This document shows positions 29,691 through 37,246 of a stretch of 64,000 bases of DNA, piece after piece (the first letter of the stretch is position 1; the number at the start of each line of letters is the position of its first letter). Both the position numbers and the translations under genes were made by a program. Below the pieces are notes generated by a model. It did no database searches, had not been told where the DNA came from, and saw only the letters and a list, made by a program, of their open reading frames with translations. Origin of the DNA: Legionella bozemanae (lineage in GTDB: Bacteria; Pseudomonadota; Gammaproteobacteria; Legionellales; Legionellaceae); contig NZ_LBAW01000004.1 in NCBI RefSeq assembly GCF_001648595.1, positions 186,001 through 250,000 on the forward strand. Reading direction: 5' to 3'.

Positions 29691-29785
29691 ATTTCTCCAC
29701 CGATCATTATCATCATGATCCAATTTTCTATAATAGCAAATAGCCAATCTCTCTTTTGACTCTTGCAACTATTATTTACATTTTC

Positions 29786-30064
29786 TTAACCATTTACTTC
29801 CTCCATAGACACTGCAGTTTCCGCTGAACTATTAAGAGCGCAGAACGAACCTCTCTTTATTTCAAAAATCCGATATAAGTTCAATGGTAATAATAACGAA
29901 TGCAAAATAAAAATCGGATAGAGCGTGCTCCCAAGAGCATAAAGAATAAATGCTACATTAGAGCAGATTGCGATAAGACGTAATGTCAAAATCCTTTTGA
30001 CATAGAAAGTCGCTAAAACAAGGCAGCAGGCAACATAGCCAATAATTTCGATCGTTGATTCCAT
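29786..30064 (-). CDS. Small three-helix inner-membrane protein (YgjV-like)
   Basis: A 92-residue membrane protein with three hydrophobic segments: IIGYVACCLVLATFYV, LIAICSNVAFILYALGS and YPIFILHSLLLPLNLYRI. The pattern GY-x-L-x-TF, then R-x-x-I-x-SN-x-x-F-x-x-Y, then YP-I-x-x-H-x-x-L-x-PLN-x-x-R recurs in small YgjV-like proteins and as the membrane part of some cyclic-nucleotide-binding proteins. Its function is unknown. ATG 30064 with GGGAG nine bases upstream was chosen over the in-frame TTG 30076. Confidence 0.7.
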   Translation of the reverse strand: MESTIEIIGYVACCLVLATFYVKRILTLRLIAICSNVAFILYALGSTLYPIFILHSLLLPLNLYRIFEIKRGSFCALNSSAETAVSMEEVNG

Positions 30065-30343
30065 TTCAACTCCCAACTTTACAATCCATTCCTATTCAAC
30101 ATACACCTAGTATGCGAGACTCGCAAGTAGCCTTAATATTGGAATTCAAGAAAACAAAGCGAAATATGCTTATAAAATAAACAATAAATGAATCGATTAA
30201 ATTTTGCTTCGCTTTTTCTGCGCGGAACTATAAAGGTAATGACATTGTGGAAGAAGGAAGTGATGGGATGTAAATTCGCTCATTGACAAAAGAATTGATT
30301 CTCGCTCAAACGTTGTTTTAATTGCAGAAAGCGACTTCTTTAA

Positions 30344-30655
30344 TTAATAACAGGACTCTTGCAACCAACAATGTCCATATCGATTACATACACGAACAGT
30401 TTGGCACTCAGGATAGTAATAATTGTTATAGTAATAAGGAGTCCCCACAATAACACCAACACCAGGTCCCCACCAACCACCACGCCAGCCGTTATAATAG
30501 CCGCCGTGCCAACCACTATGATAATAGCCGCCATGCCAACCACCACCATGATAATAACCACCATGCCAGCCGTAGGCAAAACTTGCTCCAGCAGTAAATA
30601 GGCCGAGAGCAAAAACTGCAGTACGTATGATTCTCATCATAGTATTTCTGCTCAT
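30344..30655 (-). CDS. Exported His/Gly/Tyr/Trp-rich repeat protein
   Basis: A 103-residue protein with a signal peptide (residues about 1-27, ending near SFAYG). It continues with three near-identical units of the form WHGGYY(H/N) spaced by Gly and Ser (about residues 29-60). A Gly-rich WWGPGVGVIVGTPYYYNNYYY stretch follows in two parts, then a C-terminal region with four Cys (CQTVRVCNRYGHCWLQESC). The composition suggests metal binding or a surface or outer-membrane-associated role; no enzyme function is implied. AGGA precedes ATG 30655. It is divergent from nsrR. Confidence 0.75.
   Translation of the reverse strand: MSRNTMMRIIRTAVFALGLFTAGASFAYGWHGGYYHGGGWHGGYYHSGWHGGYYNGWRGGWWGPGVGVIVGTPYYYNNYYYPECQTVRVCNRYGHCWLQESCY
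30460..30570 (-). repeat. In-gene tandem repeat coding for WHGGYY units
   Basis: Three near-identical units of about 27-30 bases (TGGCATGGYGGYTATTATCA pattern on the minus strand) lie in tandem in the His/Gly-rich gene. Such a track could expand or contract by slippage. Confidence 0.6.
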
Positions 30656-30746
30656 AATAAATTCCTATTTTTCAATATTCATAAGTTAAATTATAGCTGA
30701 AATGCGCCTTAATAATAGTAGGTCTGTCAATTTTTTGTTACTTAAA

Positions 30747-30769
30747 ACCAGCATTTGAAATACATCTGA
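30747..30769 (+). promoter_or_regulatory. NsrR-type operator candidate upstream of nsrR
   Basis: On the minus strand AGATGTATTT, one base, AAATGC matches one full half and part of the other half of the NsrR consensus (AAGATGYATTT-N-AAATRCATCTT). It lies about 45 bases before the nsrR start codon, a position that suits autoregulation. Confidence 0.5.
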
Positions 30770-30813
30770 TAAAAAGAAATAATAGATTCCTATATTCATG
30801 TTTAGGGTAATTA

Positions 30814-31290
30814 ATGCAGCTTACTCAATTTACTGATTATTCATTACGTGCTTTAATTTATATTGCGATAAAACAAAATACATGTACTATTAATGACATT
30901 GCTACAGCTTATGCTATTTCGCACAATCATCTAATAAAAATAATCCATAATTTATCTAAATTAGGAATTGTTAAAACAATTAGAGGAAAAAATGGCGGCA
31001 TTGTCATGGCTGAAAACCCTGCAGAAATTAATCTCAAAGCGCTTGTTTTAAAACTTGAACCTCACTTTGATTTAGTACCCTGTTTTAAGAAAGAAGCAAA
31101 TTGTTGCATTGCCCCAACTTGTAAATTGCGAAAAATTCTCATTGACGCACAAAGTGCCTTTTTTGCGATTTTAGAACAATTTAGCTTGGCAGATATTATT
31201 CAGAACAAAGTTGAACTCTCCCCCTTACTCAATCTTACTCCTAAAGGAGAAAAACACGATGCACAAAATAAAAATCAAGCGAATTTATGA
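30814..31290 (+). CDS. nsrR: NsrR-like Rrf2-family nitric-oxide-sensing repressor
   Basis: A 158-residue Rrf2-family regulator. The winged-helix DNA-binding domain begins MQLTQFTDYSLRALIYIA and includes HNHLIKIIHNLSKLGIVKTIRGKNGG. The iron-sulphur ligands are in VPCFKKEANCCIAPTCKLR, with the C-x-(7-8)-C-x-(5)-C spacing of NsrR, so it should sense nitric oxide by loss of its cluster. It is a little longer than typical (about 145). The last 32 bases overlap the next gene in another frame. NsrR-like sites lie before this gene and before the globin, which supports the assignment. Confidence 0.87.
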   Translation: MQLTQFTDYSLRALIYIAIKQNTCTINDIATAYAISHNHLIKIIHNLSKLGIVKTIRGKNGGIVMAENPAEINLKALVLKLEPHFDLVPCFKKEANCCIAPTCKLRKILIDAQSAFFAILEQFSLADIIQNKVELSPLLNLTPKGEKHDAQNKNQANL

Positions 31291-31615
31291 CAAACCTGAT
31301 TCTTCAGACGGATATAGAATATTGGTTGATAGGCTATGGCCTCGCGGAGTGAAAAAAGAAGCAGCCGCTATAGACTTATGGCTCAAGGAAATCGCCCCAA
31401 GCAACGAATTACGCCAATGGTTTCATCATGAACCTGATAAATGGGAAGAATTTCAAAAACGCTATGCTCAAGAACTCACAGAAAAGCAGGAAGAACTCGC
31501 AACGATCACGACTCAAGCAAAAAGTCAGACTGTAACTTTGTTATACAGCGCTAAAGATGAAAAACATAATAATGCTCAGGCCTTACTTGAGCTAATTCAT
31601 GCAGGAAAAAAATAA
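31259..31615 (+). CDS. DUF488 (YeaO-like) family protein
   Basis: A 118-residue DUF488 protein with KRIYDKPDSSDGYRILVDRLWPRGV and DLWLKEIAPSNELRQWFHH (each diagnostic of the family; here described in parts), and a C-terminal TLLYSAKDEKHNNA. The biochemical role is unknown, though the family often appears with redox or nitrogen-stress genes. ATG 31259 follows AAAGGAG by eight bases and starts inside the end of nsrR, a 32-base overlap, so the two are co-transcribed. Confidence 0.88.
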   Translation: MHKIKIKRIYDKPDSSDGYRILVDRLWPRGVKKEAAAIDLWLKEIAPSNELRQWFHHEPDKWEEFQKRYAQELTEKQEELATITTQAKSQTVTLLYSAKDEKHNNAQALLELIHAGKK

Positions 31616-31635
31616 TAAGTTTTGGTACTATTTTA

Positions 31636-31658
31636 AAGTTGTATTTAAAATGAAACTT
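31636..31658 (+). promoter_or_regulatory. NsrR-type operator candidate upstream of the truncated haemoglobin
   Basis: The left half AAGTTGTATTT and right half AAATGAAACTT, around a central A, differ from the NsrR consensus at about three of 23 positions. The site is 40 bases before ATG 31698 and between the DUF488 stop and the globin gene, so NO would derepress the globin and the cytochrome bd genes behind it. Confidence 0.6.
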
Positions 31659-31697
31659 TATTATCATTACCTCATTGCATCAGCAGGTAGTAATGAT

Positions 31698-32078
31698 ATG
31701 ACTGAGCTGAATAAAACACATATTGAAAAACTTGTGACTCATTTTTACCAAAAAGTACAGAAAGATGAGATCCTTGGTCCAATTTTCAATGATGCAGCAC
31801 AGGTTGATTGGGATGAACATATCCCCCTGCTTTGCCAATTTTGGAATAGCATTATGTTGAAAACTAATGAGTATCACGGTAATGCCTATCAAAAACATAC
31901 CCTATTAAAACAACTCACCCAAATTGATGAAGCACATTTTGACCGTTGGCTTAATTTATTCCAAGAAGAAGCGGTAAATCATTTGCCTTTGGATGCTGCC
32001 AAGGAAATTTTTCAAAAAGCCACCTTCATCGCAGAATCTTTAAAATATGGGATGTTAAGCCAAGAAAAAAGGGGTTAA
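31698..32078 (+). CDS. Group III truncated haemoglobin
   Basis: A 126-residue globin. LVTHFYQKVQKDEILGPIFND and the later HIPLLCQFWNSIM, YHGNAYQKH and WLNLFQEEAVNHL match the compact 2-on-2 globin fold of group III. The proximal His would be in the 'HFDRWLNLF' helix. Roles in handling nitric oxide or reactive nitrogen species are proposed for the group. ATG 31698 fits the family N-terminus; longer frames from 31599 or 31650 run through the operator site and are less likely. It is followed after five bases by cydP, forming a globin-cydP-cydABX unit. Confidence 0.9.
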   Translation: MTELNKTHIEKLVTHFYQKVQKDEILGPIFNDAAQVDWDEHIPLLCQFWNSIMLKTNEYHGNAYQKHTLLKQLTQIDEAHFDRWLNLFQEEAVNHLPLDAAKEIFQKATFIAESLKYGMLSQEKRG

Positions 32079-32083
32079 AGAAC

Positions 32084-32257
32084 ATGATTAAACCACTAAC
32101 TCGTGATATTCTAATAACCTTGGTTGTTAAGTTTAGCTTGTTGATTTTACTATGGATAATTTGCTTTAAGGATGTGGAAAGATCACATCAAAGCAATGAA
32201 CAATGGCTGTTAGGCACCAGCCAACAAAAAGAATATATTTTTTCTAATGAAAAATGA
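32084..32257 (+). CDS. cydP: CydP-like small subunit of the cytochrome bd oxidase
   Basis: A 57-residue protein (MIKPLTRDILITLVVKFSLL then a continuing hydrophobic helix LILLWIICFKD) with one membrane helix and a polar C-terminus. Length, sequence pattern and position just before cydA match the CydP family reported in some Pseudomonas-type operons. A GGGG ribosome-binding stretch precedes ATG 32084, five bases after the globin stop. It is below the usual ORF-finding limit. It may stabilise the oxidase; the function is inferred from family and context. Confidence 0.75.
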   Translation: MIKPLTRDILITLVVKFSLLILLWIICFKDVERSHQSNEQWLLGTSQQKEYIFSNEK

Positions 32258-32346
32258 ACTAAGGAAATCCCTAATGCTTTTTTAAAGATTACAGGGAGAT
32301 ATAGCAAGGATTTTATCAATACAGTATACGACATGTGAGGTGAGCA

Positions 32347-33876
32347 ATGATTCCTGGTAGTGACCTGGTTGATCTTTCCCGTTTACAATTTGCTCTAACA
32401 GCGCTTTATCATTTCCTTTTTGTCCCACTCACATTGGGCTTATCGCTCATTTTAGCGATTATGGAAACAGTTTATGTAATGACAGGGCACGATATTTGGC
32501 GACAGATGGTCAAATATTGGGGAATTCTCTTTGGCATTAATTTCGTTTTAGGTGTAGCTACCGGACTGACTATGGAGTTTCAATTTGGTACCAATTGGGC
32601 CTATTACTCTCATTATGTTGGCGATGTTTTTGGTGCTCCGCTGGCTCTTGAAGGACTTATGGCTTTCTTTTTAGAAGCCACTTTTGTTGGTTTGTTTTTT
32701 TTCGGCTGGGATAGATTAAGTCGCTTGCAACATATGTTTTGTACCTGGTTACTTGCCTTAGGCACAAATCTTTCCGCATTATGGATTTTGATTGCTAATG
32801 GTTGGATGCAAAACCCTGTTGGAGCGGAGTTTAATTTCCACACGATGCGGATGGAAGTTACCGATTTTGTTGCGGTGATGTTTAATCCGGTTGCCCAAGC
32901 CAAATTTGTTCATACTATTAGTGCTGGTTACGTCACAGGTTCAATTTTTGTCTTATCCATTAGCGCTTACTTTTTATTACGAAACAGAAACATCCAATTT
33001 GCCAAACGTTCAATAACTGTAGCTGCAAGCTTTGGGCTTGCCTCAGCTTTAGCAGTAGTCGTGTTAGGCGATGAGAGCGGCTATCTTGATAATCAAAATC
33101 AAAAAATGAAATTCGCAACAATCGAAGCCATGTGGCATACAGAAAAGGCTCCTGCTGGTCTTACAGTTTTTGGTATTCCTAATGAAGAAACAATGACAAC
33201 TGATTATGCAGTAACCATTCCCTATGCATTAGGATTAATTGCAACACGCACATTTACGGAGCCCCTACAAGGTATTGCTGAATTGATCGCTCAAGGAAAA
33301 GAACGAATCAAAGAGGGTATGCTTGCTTATGAAGCATTAACCCGATTACAAAAAAATCCTAATGACGAGCAAGCAAAAGCTGATTTTACGGCACACAATA
33401 AATATTTAGGTTATGGCCTGCTCTTGAAGAAATATACTGAAAAAGTAGTTGACGCAACTGAAGATCAAATTAACCAGGCAGCCCATGATCTAAAACCTCG
33501 CGTTACCCCTTTATTTTTCTCATTCCGTATCATGGTTGCCTGCGGATTCTTCTTCATTTTCTTATTTGCAACAGGTTTTTACTTGTCCATGAAACGTAAA
33601 TTGCACACTACCCGTTGGTATTTACGCATAGCCCTCTATTCACTACCATTACCTTGGATTGCTGCAGAACTGGGCTGGGTAGTGGCAGAATACGGACGTC
33701 AACCATGGGTAGTCCAGGATATCTTACCTACTGCGATGGGCACATCCAGCATAAGCACTACTCAAGTATTAACATCAATAAGCGGATTCATCCTCTTTTA
33801 TACAATTCTTGCCATAGTTGAGGTTTTCTTGATGGTTAAATACATCCGTCTTGGCCCTGATAATATGGCGCACTAG
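32347..33876 (+). CDS. cydA: Cytochrome bd ubiquinol oxidase subunit I
   Basis: A 509-residue subunit carrying haems b558, b595 and d. It opens with SRLQFALTALYHFLFVPLTLG, where the His is a haem b595 ligand, and continues with FGINFVLGVATGLTMEFQFG and LEGLMAFFLEATFVGLFFFG. GRQPWVVQDILPT is the quinol-binding signature. About nine helices. The bd oxidase is a high-affinity, NO-tolerant terminal oxidase. GAGG lies six bases before ATG 32347. It is in one transcript with cydB, 10 bases downstream. Confidence 0.97.
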   Translation: MIPGSDLVDLSRLQFALTALYHFLFVPLTLGLSLILAIMETVYVMTGHDIWRQMVKYWGILFGINFVLGVATGLTMEFQFGTNWAYYSHYVGDVFGAPLALEGLMAFFLEATFVGLFFFGWDRLSRLQHMFCTWLLALGTNLSALWILIANGWMQNPVGAEFNFHTMRMEVTDFVAVMFNPVAQAKFVHTISAGYVTGSIFVLSISAYFLLRNRNIQFAKRSITVAASFGLASALAVVVLGDESGYLDNQNQKMKFATIEAMWHTEKAPAGLTVFGIPNEETMTTDYAVTIPYALGLIATRTFTEPLQGIAELIAQGKERIKEGMLAYEALTRLQKNPNDEQAKADFTAHNKYLGYGLLLKKYTEKVVDATEDQINQAAHDLKPRVTPLFFSFRIMVACGFFFIFLFATGFYLSMKRKLHTTRWYLRIALYSLPLPWIAAELGWVVAEYGRQPWVVQDILPTAMGTSSISTTQVLTSISGFILFYTILAIVEVFLMVKYIRLGPDNMAH

Positions 33877-33886
33877 GAGATTCATT

Positions 33887-35023
33887 ATGCCTTTGGACTA
33901 TGAAACATTACGAATTATATGGTGGCTCCTGCTCGGTATATTACTGATTGGTTTTGCAGTCATGGATGGTTTTGACCTGGGCGTTGCTATGTGGCTGCCC
34001 TGGCTTGCAAAAACAGATATAGAAAGACGTATACTAATTAATAGCATTGGCGCAACCTGGGAAGGAAATCAAGTATGGTTTATTCTCGGCGGCGGCGCCA
34101 TCTTTGCTGCTTGGCCTGCCTTATATGCCCTCTCTTTCTCGGGCTTTTATTTTGCGATGCTTCTGGTTTTGTTAGCGCTAATCTTGCGTCCCGTTGGTTT
34201 TAAATACCGTTCGAAATTAGCAGATCCCCGATGGCGTTCATTCTGGGATTATGCTTTATTTGTTGGCGGTTTTGTCCCTGCTCTCATTTTTGGTGTTGCC
34301 ATTGGCAATGTATTACAGGGTGTTCCCTTTCATTTTGATGAATATTTAAGACCATTCTACACTGGCAGCTTCCTTGATTTACTGAATCCTTTTGCCCTGC
34401 TGTGTGGCTTGTTGTCTGTGTTGATGCTTGCCATGCATGGTGCTTTTTTCCTCAACTTAAGAACAGAAGAACGCATCCAAAAGCGAGCCAGAACTGCAGG
34501 AAAAATATCCGCTCTCCTGAGCATATTGATCTTTATTGGCGCTGGAATTTGGCTTCATTATGGTATTGATGGTTACAGTGTGACAGGAGCTTTAGCTCAT
34601 GATGGCCCATCAAACCCGCATTACAAGACGGCTATTCGGCTTGCTGATGCTTGGTTTTTTAACTACCGCGATCTGCCCATCACTTTATTTGCTCCAGGTG
34701 TCGGCATAATTGCAGCATTATTAGCCTTCATTGCTGCAAAACATGTCAAAACAGCTTTTATTTGCAGCGCCCTTTCTGTTGCAGGCATTATCGCCACTGT
34801 AGGGGTCAGTATGTTTCCATTTATACTACCCTCTTCGTCTAATCCTGGACAAAGCTTGCTGGTCTGGGATAGCTCTTCAAGTCAGTTAACTTTGTTTAAC
34901 ATGTTAGTAGGAACTGTTATTCTGTTACCGCTAATTTTGCTTTATACCGCTTGGGTTTACCATGTATTACGAGGAAAAATAACAGAACAAACAATTACTA
35001 AAAATCAAGATACAGCTTATTAG
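33887..35023 (+). CDS. cydB: Cytochrome bd ubiquinol oxidase subunit II
   Basis: A 378-residue membrane subunit that pairs with CydA. The opening LDYETLRIIWWLLLGILLIGFAVMDGFDLGVAM is the family signature (given here as description), and SIGATWEGNQVWFILGGGAIFAAWP follows. About eight or nine helices. ATG 33887 with GGAGA seven bases upstream was chosen; an in-frame ATG at 33851 lies inside cydA and adds 12 residues without support. It is followed after nine bases by cydX. Confidence 0.97.
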   Translation: MPLDYETLRIIWWLLLGILLIGFAVMDGFDLGVAMWLPWLAKTDIERRILINSIGATWEGNQVWFILGGGAIFAAWPALYALSFSGFYFAMLLVLLALILRPVGFKYRSKLADPRWRSFWDYALFVGGFVPALIFGVAIGNVLQGVPFHFDEYLRPFYTGSFLDLLNPFALLCGLLSVLMLAMHGAFFLNLRTEERIQKRARTAGKISALLSILIFIGAGIWLHYGIDGYSVTGALAHDGPSNPHYKTAIRLADAWFFNYRDLPITLFAPGVGIIAALLAFIAAKHVKTAFICSALSVAGIIATVGVSMFPFILPSSSNPGQSLLVWDSSSSQLTLFNMLVGTVILLPLILLYTAWVYHVLRGKITEQTITKNQDTAY

Positions 35024-35032
35024 GAGGTGATT

Positions 35033-35137
35033 ATGTGGTATTTTTCCTGGATTTTGGGTACTGGCCTGGCCTGTTGTTTTGCCATCTTAAATGCAATGTG
35101 GCTTGAATTGGACGACTCGAAAAATGAGTCGAAATAG
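35033..35137 (+). CDS. cydX: CydX, small subunit of cytochrome bd oxidase
   Basis: A 34-residue single-helix protein opening MWYFSWILGTGLACCFAILN and continuing AMWLELDD, which is the CydX signature almost word for word. AGGAGG lies four bases before ATG 35033, nine bases after cydB. CydX is needed for stability and haem retention in other bd oxidases. It is too short for most ORF screens. Confidence 0.92.
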   Translation: MWYFSWILGTGLACCFAILNAMWLELDDSKNESK

Positions 35138-35167
35138 CCTGGGACTTGGTGATGCCGTGCCCGGGAA
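35137..35167. repeat. One-armed family B fragment after cydX
   Basis: TAGCCTGGGACTTGGTGATGCCGTGCCCGGG shows CCTGGG pairing with CCCGGG (one wobble) and starts at the cydX stop codon; it may help end the transcript. Confidence 0.4.
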
Positions 35168-35215
35168 ATAATATATTCTCGAGCTTTCCTTCACTGTTGC
35201 AAAGGCATAACAACC

Positions 35216-36484
35216 CTATAATCCTACCCAACGAATGAATTCATTATGCGCATTTAAATTAACTGATGAGTTTCCCTCAAAATAAACCGTGAAATTGTTC
35301 GCAAGAGAATTGTCTCTAGCTAAAGTGCCATTGATTTTAATTGCCTTGATTTTACCTAAATTGACAAATTGCATTTGCGTCTCATAATAACCACCTCGGA
35401 CTACTTTTAGAACAGGTATTACAAAACGAATGGCATTAATACCATCTTCTTGACCTGCACTATCTGGATTGGTGTTGTTAGACAAATAAAAAAGTTCTCG
35501 TGCATTTAATGCAATGTATTCTGCATTGTTAATCTGACGTCGTAGCATCCGTGTCAATGGTGCTGTGGTATGAAATACCCGCTCATATGTATCTGCTGAA
35601 ATGACCGTAACAGGTTTAGTTTCAGCGTGTTTACTGCCTTTATATCCGCTACCTACAAATAAAATAGCGTCACGTTGTTCATCAGGTGCAATATCAGGTA
35701 TTTGTATGGCCGCAGAATTCGTATATTGAGGTATGGTTTTATCACAATTTAAAAATTTTGATTTGGCAAACCATGCGTCGCTAGGATAATAAATAACTAA
35801 TAAAGATTTATCTTTTATGGTATTAATAATTGCTTGGGAGCTCTCCAAAGGAAGTGCAGGACATCCCCAACTTCGTCCAGGTCTTCCGTATCTTTTAATA
35901 AAATTTTCTTCTACATACCATCCCGAATGCATTACAACAGACCGACCTGATGCATTATCATTAAAATTACGGTCCAAACCATCCAAACGCAATGAAAGAC
36001 CATCTCGGCCATAATAAGCTTGTTGCGTTTGATAAACCCCAATACTACTTGCTTTACTATTGTATTTATTAGAAAAGAAATTGGTCAATAACGCACCGGA
36101 TTTTATGCCATGCGACACGTAAGTATGAAACAATAATTTCTTTGCTTTTAAATCAAACACCCAAAAACGCTTTTCATTTGAAGGCAGAGAATAATCGATA
36201 ATCGTTAAAATATTATTATGATCCACATTATACGCGGTAGCACACTTAAGGGTAGTGAGCACCTTGTCAATCACTAGCGGATTTAAGTGCGGAGCTTCAT
36301 GAGTCAACAGCATCTTAATAACATTTAATGATTGGTCGTTAATTTGTTCTGGCTCTGAAAAAGGTGTGATTTCACTGATGAAACGAATATCACTCTTAAT
36401 TGCTTGTGTATGAGGAAACGCTACTGGCAATTGCGGAAAAGAGGTTACAGTTACTGCTAAAAATAATAGCAGGAGAGCACTCAT
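35216..36484 (-). CDS. Exported murein L,D-transpeptidase catalytic-domain protein (YkuD_2 type)
   Basis: A 422-residue exported protein. After a signal peptide (about residues 1-22) comes the catalytic region, with YVSHGIKSG, ASSIGVYQT, GRSVVMHSGWYV and RSWGCPALPL; the Cys is the nucleophile and the His lies in VMHSGWY. Such enzymes act on L,D or related cross-links in peptidoglycan, or attach proteins to it. The C-terminal 150 residues (after NCDKTIPQ) have no recognised domain. ATG 36484 with AAAGGACA upstream gives the signal peptide; ATG 36535 adds 17 residues before it and is less likely. It is monocistronic. Confidence 0.86.
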   Translation of the reverse strand: MSALLLLFLAVTVTSFPQLPVAFPHTQAIKSDIRFISEITPFSEPEQINDQSLNVIKMLLTHEAPHLNPLVIDKVLTTLKCATAYNVDHNNILTIIDYSLPSNEKRFWVFDLKAKKLLFHTYVSHGIKSGALLTNFFSNKYNSKASSIGVYQTQQAYYGRDGLSLRLDGLDRNFNDNASGRSVVMHSGWYVEENFIKRYGRPGRSWGCPALPLESSQAIINTIKDKSLLVIYYPSDAWFAKSKFLNCDKTIPQYTNSAAIQIPDIAPDEQRDAILFVGSGYKGSKHAETKPVTVISADTYERVFHTTAPLTRMLRRQINNAEYIALNARELFYLSNNTNPDSAGQEDGINAIRFVIPVLKVVRGGYYETQMQFVNLGKIKAIKINGTLARDNSLANNFTVYFEGNSSVNLNAHNEFIRWVGL

Positions 36485-36638
36485 GATTTGTCCTTTTTCT
36501 AGTTGTTCAAATCCTGTATTTTTAATATAGCTCAAATTTTTTGTTACAACTGATAATTTTATGAGATTAGAAATGATTTATTTTTAAATAGTTTGAATGC
36601 TTTAAGAACTATGGGCTTTGCAGCCCAATCTCAATTGA

Positions 36639-37022
36639 TTACATTGTTTTTACTGGAGATTCTTGGGACGTATCCTGATTTGCTTCATATTTATAACAAA
36701 TACTCGTTACTGCATTGGTCAGATGCAACAGAGCATTCCCTATATTCTCTGTGAGTGAATTCGCAGAGCAGCCCAATGTCGCTCCCGCATAAGCAGTGCC
36801 CAAACCCGTAAAATTAAGAGCGGCATTTCCTATACTGGTCAATGCATTATCATTTCTACTGAAGGTAACTATGTTAAGAGCAAGCATTGCTATCTCAAAA
36901 CCATTTTCCCAAACAGTTTCCGGATCTGAAAACATCTTATACGCGGTCATAGCAAGAAAAAGGCCATTTGTGACTTGCATGGTTGCACGCCATTTATTTT
37001 CCTTATTAAAAAAACCTAGCAT
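36639..37022 (-). CDS. Unrecognised 127-residue membrane-associated protein
   Basis: A small protein with three weakly hydrophobic segments (about residues 15-35, 42-55 and 60-85) rich in Ala, Thr and Gly, and a charged C-terminus with EANQDTSQESPVKTM. No family recognised. AGGATT precedes ATG 37022. It is isolated and followed by a convergent hairpin-free stretch. It could be a small inner-membrane or translocated protein; neither is shown. Confidence 0.6.
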   Translation of the reverse strand: MLGFFNKENKWRATMQVTNGLFLAMTAYKMFSDPETVWENGFEIAMLALNIVTFSRNDNALTSIGNAALNFTGLGTAYAGATLGCSANSLTENIGNALLHLTNAVTSICYKYEANQDTSQESPVKTM

Positions 37023-37093
37023 TTTTAATCCTCCTGAATGTAGTTAGGTCTGATCGAACTTTAAACATAGCGTTCAGAAAAATCAAGTGCTTT

Positions 37094-37228
37094 ATGTCAT
37101 TGATAACTCAGGAAATTCAAAAACAAACGAAACTCAGTGTCTTGCCAAACGAAATAAAGAAAGACATAGCGACAAAAATGCTGAATAAAGTCAAACGTGT
37201 TCTGGAAAATGCCTATGAATTTTTTTAG
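37094..37228 (+). CDS. Possible 44-residue peptide or gene remnant
   Basis: ATG 37094 opens a 44-codon frame rich in Lys and Glu (SLITQEIQKQTKLSVLPNEI as an example) and ends at TAG 37228. No ribosome-binding site is clear. The sequence could be the remnant of a longer protein or a chance frame between two divergent genes. Confidence 0.2.
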   Translation: MSLITQEIQKQTKLSVLPNEIKKDIATKMLNKVKRVLENAYEFF

Positions 37229-37246
37229 AGACAAAATATCAAACAA

